Assembly (NCBI GenBank): GCA_046483065.1
Contig: JAWODW010000029.1
Span: forward strand, 1-45,087
Direction: 5' to 3'
Length of the DNA stretch: 45,087 nucleotides
Origin: JAWVYT01 sp046483065
Lineage (GTDB): Bacteria; Gemmatimonadota; Gemmatimonadetes; Longimicrobiales; RSA9
Shown in pieces: positions 39,935 to 45,087 of the stretch. Positions within the stretch are counted from its first letter, which is position 1; each line of letters begins with the position of its first letter. Made by a program: the position numbers and the translations under genes. A model generated the notes under the pieces. The model was given only the letters and a program-made list of their open reading frames with translations. It was not told the DNA's origin and did not search any database.

Positions 39935-39990
39935 ATTCGGTCGCGGAATCGTTCGGTCGCGGAGGGATCGCCGCACGTGCGGCGGTCCGG
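39935..39990. repeat. Direct repeat and palindrome upstream of the epimerase gene
   Basis: Two copies of TTCGGTCGCGGA (about 39936-39947 and 39952-39963) are followed by a 16-bp perfect palindrome CGCCGCACGTGCGGCG (39969-39984), extended by four further pairs to 39965-39988 with one G-T. This lies in the 199-bp gap 39916-40114, which otherwise shows nothing clear. It could be an operator or a terminator of the LysM gene, but no T run follows. Confidence 0.55.
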
Positions 39991-40114
39991 AACGCGGGGC
40001 AAAGTGCGGGCCGCGCACCCTGGGGGCAAGACGATGGCCCTGGCCCACACGCGAGCACCACCGGCGCCGCGAGGGAGAGCGGGCCGGTGGCGCGGGGAGA
40101 GCAGCAGGATCGCG

Positions 40115-41218
40115 CTACGGGATCCGGTGGGTCCGTCGTACGCGGATCCCGTCCTCGAGCCGGGTCAGCATAAGGCGCTCGACGCGGACGGTGGCCACAC
40201 GGTCGCCGACCCGTACCACGCGGAGCCGGGCCACGTTCTCGGACGGCAGCTGCTGGACCCGGGCGAACGCGTCGCTCACCCGCCGCCCCCGAGCGGCCCG
40301 CCGGGGGATGTAGGCGGTAAAGACGTCGCCGACCTGCACGCCGTCCCGCCCGCCGAGGTCCACGAAGCCGATGTCCGCGATGGATGGGAGCGGCGGGTCG
40401 TCGACGAACTCGATGACGCGACCCTCCAGGTCGTAGCCGCCCTCGACCTCCTCGGCCTCCTCCACCGCGAAGTCCGGGTACACGGGCATGGTGGTGGCCA
40501 GCTGGCCGCGGTGGACCTCGCCGTACTGGGTCTCGATACGGCCGAACATGACCTCGTCCTCGAGGCGCGTGACCCGGATCACGCCCGTGGGCTCCAGCAC
40601 CCGGCCGCCGTCCATGCGCTCGCCCACGCGGATGAGGAGCAGCCGCTGGTCGATGGCCGGCCGCTCGATCCCTTCGTACGTCATGTAGACCTCGTCCTGG
40701 GGGTGCGCCGTCGGTGGCGTGCCGACCTCGCGGTTCTCCCGCAGCGCGGCGATGAAGACGCCCCGGACGTCCAGGTCATCCGGGTCGCCCACGAACGGCG
40801 CCGCGTTGAACACGCCCGACTTCACGGGCACGTTCTCCGTGGTCGGCTCCGAGAGGAGCGTCGAGTCCGACCGGTCGTCCTGCGGTTGGACCGGCGGCGG
40901 GCGGTAGAAGACCGTGCGGATGGGCGATTCCGGCCCGCCCATGGCCACCCGCGGCTCCGGCTCCGTATCCCCGCGGATCCCCGGGATGACCAGCACCTCG
41001 TCCGGGTAGATCCAGTGAGGGTCCTCCACCACCGTGGTGTTGGCCTCGTAGATGGTGGGCCAGTCGAAGGGGTCGCTGAAGTAGTAGGCCGCGAGGTCCC
41101 AGAGGGTGTCACCGCGACGCACCACGTGCTCCCGCTCCTCCACCGGCTCCTGTGCCGCGAGCGGCGCCGCCAGTGTCGTCGCCGTCAGCAGCCCGATGAG
41201 GCACGCTACCCGTTTCAT
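40115..41218 (-). CDS. LysM-domain envelope protein
   Basis: An exported 367-residue protein. A signal peptide (MKRVACLIGLLTATTLAAPLAA-QE) precedes one LysM peptidoglycan-binding module at about 29-85, beginning EHVVRRGDTLWDLAAYYF with the Trp-containing insertion common in this group (FDWPTIYEANTTVVEDPHWIYPDEVLVIPG). The remaining 280 residues form an uncharacterised beta-rich region with repeated LLIRVGERMDGGR, VGDVFTAYIPRR and LRVVRVGDRVATVRVERL, likely surface-layer or lid-like beta modules. ATG 41218 has GGAGAG upstream and a clear promoter at 41292-41320. Probably anchors a periplasmic structure to the wall. Confidence 0.88.
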   Translation of the reverse strand: MKRVACLIGLLTATTLAAPLAAQEPVEEREHVVRRGDTLWDLAAYYFSDPFDWPTIYEANTTVVEDPHWIYPDEVLVIPGIRGDTEPEPRVAMGGPESPIRTVFYRPPPVQPQDDRSDSTLLSEPTTENVPVKSGVFNAAPFVGDPDDLDVRGVFIAALRENREVGTPPTAHPQDEVYMTYEGIERPAIDQRLLLIRVGERMDGGRVLEPTGVIRVTRLEDEVMFGRIETQYGEVHRGQLATTMPVYPDFAVEEAEEVEGGYDLEGRVIEFVDDPPLPSIADIGFVDLGGRDGVQVGDVFTAYIPRRAARGRRVSDAFARVQQLPSENVARLRVVRVGDRVATVRVERLMLTRLEDGIRVRRTHRIP

Positions 41219-41291
41219 GGTGGCTCTCCTTCCAGAGCAGATCCTGTCACGTGTGGCGCGGGGCCGCAGCATGCGGTGGGAGAACGAGCCA

Positions 41292-41320
41292 AAGCTACCG
41301 GCCAAGTCAGGGCATGTCAA
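41292..41320 (-). promoter_or_regulatory. Promoter of the LysM gene
   Basis: On the minus strand TTGACA (41315-41320) and TAGCTT (41292-41297) are separated by 17 bp, just after the rimI stop at 41325. The start point would be near 41285, giving a leader of about 67 nt before ATG 41218. Confidence 0.65.
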
Positions 41321-41324
41321 TCTG

Positions 41325-41831
41325 TTAGACCGCCCGGCGCAGCACCAGCGCGTCCTCCTCAGGACGGCTGTAGTACCCGGGGCGCCGACCCACCGGCTCG
41401 AAGCCGTGCCGCCCGTACAGCGCCTGCGCACCCGCGTTCGACGCCCGGACCTCCAGGAACACGTGCTTCACGCCCCGCTCCCGCAGCCATTCCAGCACCG
41501 TCTCCACCAGCCGGCCCGCGATCCCCCGCCGGCGCCAGCCGTCCGCCACCGCCACGTTCCCCAGCTCCGCCTGGTTCGCCACCGCCCACACCACCGCGTA
41601 CCCCACCACCTCACTGTCGGACTCGGCCACCCAGAGCCCCGTCCCCTTCCGCTCCAGCAGACTCCGGAACGTGTTCATCGTCCACGGCACCGCGAACGAC
41701 GCCCGCTCGATGGCCAGCACCCGGTGCAGGTCCTTCCGCGTCATCGTTCGGATGCGGATCTCCGACCTCGACTCGGCCCCGTCCCGCGCCCCGAGCCCCG
41801 GCTCCCGGTCCGTGGGGCTCACCGTTGCCAT
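41325..41831 (-). CDS. rimI: Ribosomal-protein-alanine N-acetyltransferase RimI
   Basis: GNAT acetyltransferase of 168 residues, likely acting on the N-terminus of ribosomal protein bS18. The acetyl-CoA loop is in AELGNVAVADGWRRRGIAGRLVE (R/Q-x-x-G-x-G/A pattern RRRGIA). EVRASNAGAQALYGRHGFEPVGRRPGYY is the conserved C-terminal RimI region. About 25 N-terminal residues before IRIRTMTRKDL are extra, so a later start is possible. It follows tsaB by 12 nt, the common tsaE-tsaB-rimI order. Confidence 0.92.
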   Translation of the reverse strand: MATVSPTDREPGLGARDGAESRSEIRIRTMTRKDLHRVLAIERASFAVPWTMNTFRSLLERKGTGLWVAESDSEVVGYAVVWAVANQAELGNVAVADGWRRRGIAGRLVETVLEWLRERGVKHVFLEVRASNAGAQALYGRHGFEPVGRRPGYYSRPEEDALVLRRAV

Positions 41832-41843
41832 CTCCTCATCGCC

Positions 41844-42592
41844 TCATCCCCGGATCCCCCGCTCCGCGCTCGAGCCCCGGACGTACAGCGGCTCCCACGC
41901 CGCCGCGTCGGCCACCCGCCCCACCGACGGGTGCCCGTGCGCCAGCCAGAGGAGCGACGACGCCCGGGGCCACACGTCCGGCGCCCCGAGCCGCGCGTCG
42001 AGCCCCGCCGCCGAGGCCGCCGCCGCCATCCCGGCGCCGTGCTTCTCGAGCCCTTCCCCGACGAACAGAACCCCTGCCCCGGCCTCCGCCCCTGCCCCTG
42101 CCCGGACCAGCGCCGCCGCGATCTCGTCCACGCTCCCCACCATCGGCGCCACCACCTCGGCCAGCTCCGACGCGCCCACCCGCCAGCAGCCGGCATAGGC
42201 CTCCTTGCGCCGGGCGTCGAACAGGGCGCAGACGGGGACGCCGGCGTCGAACCCATCCGCCGGGTCGGGCTCGTCTCCCGCCACCACCGCCGACACCGCC
42301 GCCGCCAGCAGGCTGGAATAGGCGACGAGGGGCACGTCCAGCGCCATCGCCAACCCCTTCGCCGTGGCGCCGGCCACCCGCACGCCCGTGAACGAGCCCG
42401 GCCCCGCGCCCACCACCACCTCGCCGATCTCCGCCCGGGCCACGCCCGCCGTCTCCAGCGCCTCCTGCAGCCCGGGCACCGCCGTCGACGCGTGCCGGCT
42501 CCGGACCCCCAGCTCCACCTCCGCCAGGAGCTCCCCGTCCCGGGCCACGGCCACGCTGCCCACCCACGTCGACGTCTCGATGGCCACCCGGA

Positions 42593-42596
<4 letters not shown>
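41844..42596 (-). CDS. tsaB: tRNA threonylcarbamoyladenosine synthesis protein TsaB
   Basis: Actin-like ASKHA-fold partner of TsaD in making t6A37 of ANN-decoding tRNAs. GTG 42596 overlaps the tsaE stop as GTGA and gives 250 residues. The N-terminal IRVAIETSTWVGSVAV and GEVVVGAGPGSFTGVRVAGATAKGLA are diagnostic. A loop around residues 135-150 is rich in Ala and Gly. The longer frame to 42821 is the shadow of tsaE repeats. TsaD and TsaC are not in the window. Confidence 0.94.
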
Positions 42597-43360
<764 letters not shown>

Positions 43361-43715
43361 ACAAAAAACATAGTGAAAGTGGGGGCCGAGGCCAGATGAT
43401 GATGGGCCGCTGCGGGTGGCGCTCTCATTCTCTCACGGCGACACGGCGAAGCACGGCGGCACAGCGAACAGCTGGGGTCGGCTTCCTGCGGTTCTCCCCT
43501 GTCCGCGAATCCTCCACCTCGCCGGCGACGTGGAAACCCACCGGATCAACCCCCGGAGAACGAAGGTCGAATCCGCCTCGAAGGTGAATTCCCGCCTCGA
43601 AGCCTGCCGCAACGCGCCGTGCTCGCCGTGTCCCGCCGTGCCGCCGTGAGAAATGGGGATGCGCGAAGACGCTTGTGGCCCATGATGGTTTCCGTCTCCG
43701 ACGCCCTGCGCCGCC

Positions 43716-44972
43716 CTATACCCCCAGCTTCGCCTTCACTTCGTACAGCTCGTCCCTCAGCCTGGCCGCGCGCTCGAAGTCCATTTCCGCGGCGGCCTGC
43801 TTCATCTGCTCTTCCAGGATCTTCGCCCACTGCTCCAGGTCCACCTCGTCGGCGTAGCTCGGCCGGGCCTCCTTGACCTTGGCCATGGGCGCGATGCGGG
43901 CGTCGGCCACGCGGGTGGACATGAGCATCTCGTCGACCGTCTTCACGATGGTGGTCGGCTCGATGCCGTGCTCCTCGTTGTACGCCTGCTGAACTTCCCG
44001 GCGTCGCTCCGTCTCGTCGATGGCCTCGCGCATGGACCTGGTGATCCGGTCGGCGTACATGATGGCGCGGCCCTCCACGTTCCGGGCGGCCCGGCCCACC
44101 GTCTGGATCAGGCTCCGTGCGTCCCGGAGGAAGCCCTCCTTGTCGGCGTCGAGGATGGCGACGAGGCTGACCTCCGGCAGGTCGAGGCCCTCCCGGAGCA
44201 GGTTGATCCCCACCAGCACGTCGAACTTCCCGAGTCGCAGGTCCCGGAGGATCTCGATCCGCTCGATGGCGTCGATGTCGGAGTGCATGTACCGGACGCG
44301 GACGCCCACCTGGTGCAGGTAGTCGGTCAGGTCCTCGGACATCCGCTTGGTCAGCGTGGTCACGAGCACGCGCTCGTTCTCGTCTTCCCGGGCCCGGATC
44401 TCCGCCAGCAGGTCGTCGATCTGGCCCTTCACCGGCCGGACCTCGATCTCCGGGTCCACCAGCCCCGTGGGCCGGATCAGCTGCTCCACCACCACACCGC
44501 CGCTCTGGGTCAGCTCGTAGTCGCCGGGCGTGGCACTGACGTAGATGATCCTGTCCAGCAGGCTCTCCCACTCGTCGAACCGGAGCGGGCGGTTGTCCAG
44601 CGCGCTCGGCAGCCGGAACCCGTGCTCCACCAGCGTCATCTTCCGGCTCCGGTCGCCGTTGTACATCCCCCGGATCTGGGGCAGGCTCTGGTGGCTCTCG
44701 TCGAGGATCACCAGGAAGTCGTCGGGGAAGTAGTCGTACAGGCACGCGGGGCGCTCCCCCTCCTCGCGGCCGGCGATGTGGCGGGAGTAGTTCTCGATCC
44801 CGGGGCACGTCCCGATCTCACGCATCATCTCCATGTCGAAATTGGTGCGCTGCTCGAGCCGCTGCGCCTCCAGCAGCCGCCCGTTGCTCCGCAGCTCCAG
44901 CAGCCGCTCCTCCAATTCGATCTTGATCCGCTCCACCGCCCGCTCGATCCGGCCACGGTCCGTGACGAAGTG
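43716..44972 (-). CDS. uvrB: Excinuclease ABC subunit B, N-terminus missing
   Basis: Helicase-like damage-verification subunit of nucleotide excision repair. About 419 C-terminal residues remain of an expected 670 or so. The beta-hairpin neighbourhood (FVTDRGRIERAVERIKIELEERL), GIENYSRHIAGREEGERP, the DESH Walker B (VILDESHQSLPQIRGMYNGDRSRK), YVSATPGDYE, RVLVTTLTKRMSEDLTDYL, GINLLREGLDLPEVSLV, RSLIQTVGRAARN and the C-terminal UVR motif (EEQMKQAAAEMDFERAARLRDELYEV) are all present. Upstream of about 44972 the sequence becomes an inverted copy of the gene itself, so the rest of the gene is off the contig or lost in a join. Confidence 0.96.
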   Translation of the reverse strand, partial: HFVTDRGRIERAVERIKIELEERLLELRSNGRLLEAQRLEQRTNFDMEMMREIGTCPGIENYSRHIAGREEGERPACLYDYFPDDFLVILDESHQSLPQIRGMYNGDRSRKMTLVEHGFRLPSALDNRPLRFDEWESLLDRIIYVSATPGDYELTQSGGVVVEQLIRPTGLVDPEIEVRPVKGQIDDLLAEIRAREDENERVLVTTLTKRMSEDLTDYLHQVGVRVRYMHSDIDAIERIEILRDLRLGKFDVLVGINLLREGLDLPEVSLVAILDADKEGFLRDARSLIQTVGRAARNVEGRAIMYADRITRSMREAIDETERRREVQQAYNEEHGIEPTTIVKTVDEMLMSTRVADARIAPMAKVKEARPSYADEVDLEQWAKILEEQMKQAAAEMDFERAARLRDELYEVKAKLGV

Positions 44973-45087
44973 CGTGGCCGGGTCGAGCGGGCGGTGGACC
45001 GGATCAAGATCGAATTGGAGGAGCGGCTGCTGGAGCTGCGCAGCAACGGGCGGCTGCTGGAGGCGCAGCGGCTCGAGCAGCGCACCA
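44843..45087. repeat. Terminal fold-back: inverted copy of uvrB at the window end
   Basis: Bases 44973-45087 are the reverse complement of 44843-44957 with about three differences over 115 bp and a loop of about 15 nt. The right copy reads on the plus strand as RAVDRIKIELEERLLELRSN and onward, the same UvrB segment. The differences behave like strain variation: one synonymous CGG/CGC, one Glu/Asp, one Ile/Val. Confidence 0.9.

Overview
The window looks like one contig from an uncultured, high-GC, diderm bacterium, most probably of the phylum Gemmatimonadota. That placement is an inference. It rests on very GC-rich codons, a complete outer-membrane toolkit (lptD, lnt, lolA, Tol-Pal), an inositol-phosphate synthase paired with a CDP-alcohol phosphatidyltransferase, and gene sets typical of that group. 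Nearly all genes are on the minus strand; only a PpiD-like foldase (19325-21175) and an unidentified edge fragment are on the plus strand. Genes are tightly packed, and 4-bp GTGA or ATGA stop/start overlaps recur. No tRNA, rRNA, insertion sequence, phage or CRISPR array was recognised.

Layout in transcription order on the minus strand, right to left. 45087-41325: uvrB (N-terminus lost at the contig end), an intergenic inverted-repeat region, then tsaE-tsaB-rimI (tRNA t6A synthesis and ribosomal-protein acetylation). 41320-40115: a LysM envelope protein with its own promoter. 39915-33665: galE-like epimerase, tolQ, a large hairpin array, tolR, a TonB/TolA-like protein, tolB, pal and cpoB, that is a Tol-Pal cell-envelope operon. 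33664-33214: repeat-rich intergenic DNA. 33213-28593: nrdR, tatC, lptD. 28544-25550: hutH and hutI (histidine breakdown). 25346-21276: an acidic TPR protein, polyprenyl diphosphate synthase, a small DUF4321-like membrane protein and tatA, ending at a strong hairpin shared with ppiD. 19175-4787: a long block with an acidic TPR protein, aroQ, accB, accC, comB, ftsK, lolA, rimO, a SpoIID-like lipoprotein, an outer-membrane barrel, a Gfo/Idh/MocA protein and lnt. 4746-1: rpmE, a terminator, then prfA, prmC, ylbF-like, a CDP-alcohol phosphatidyltransferase and inositol-3-phosphate synthase.

Most functions concern building and guarding the envelope: LPS export, lipoprotein maturation and trafficking, Tol-Pal constriction, Tat export and periplasmic folding. 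The rest are core functions (translation termination, t6A, fatty acid initiation, shikimate, chromosome segregation, DNA repair).

The most unusual structure is a roughly 540-bp array of about 19 tiny hairpins between tolQ and tolR. Its stems vary but stay paired, and one arm has a near-exact 24-bp period. Other unusual items are intergenic elements bounded by CACGGCG-type inverted repeats, repeat DNA that seems to have been recruited into coding sequence (the TolB signal peptide and an FtsK linker), an L31 protein with a very long acidic tail, and an lptD whose good start codon is out of frame with the gene. Both window ends look chimeric: inositol-phosphate synthase stops matching its family at about position 315, and the right end folds back on uvrB as a 115-bp inverted copy. 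Both should be treated as assembly suspects.
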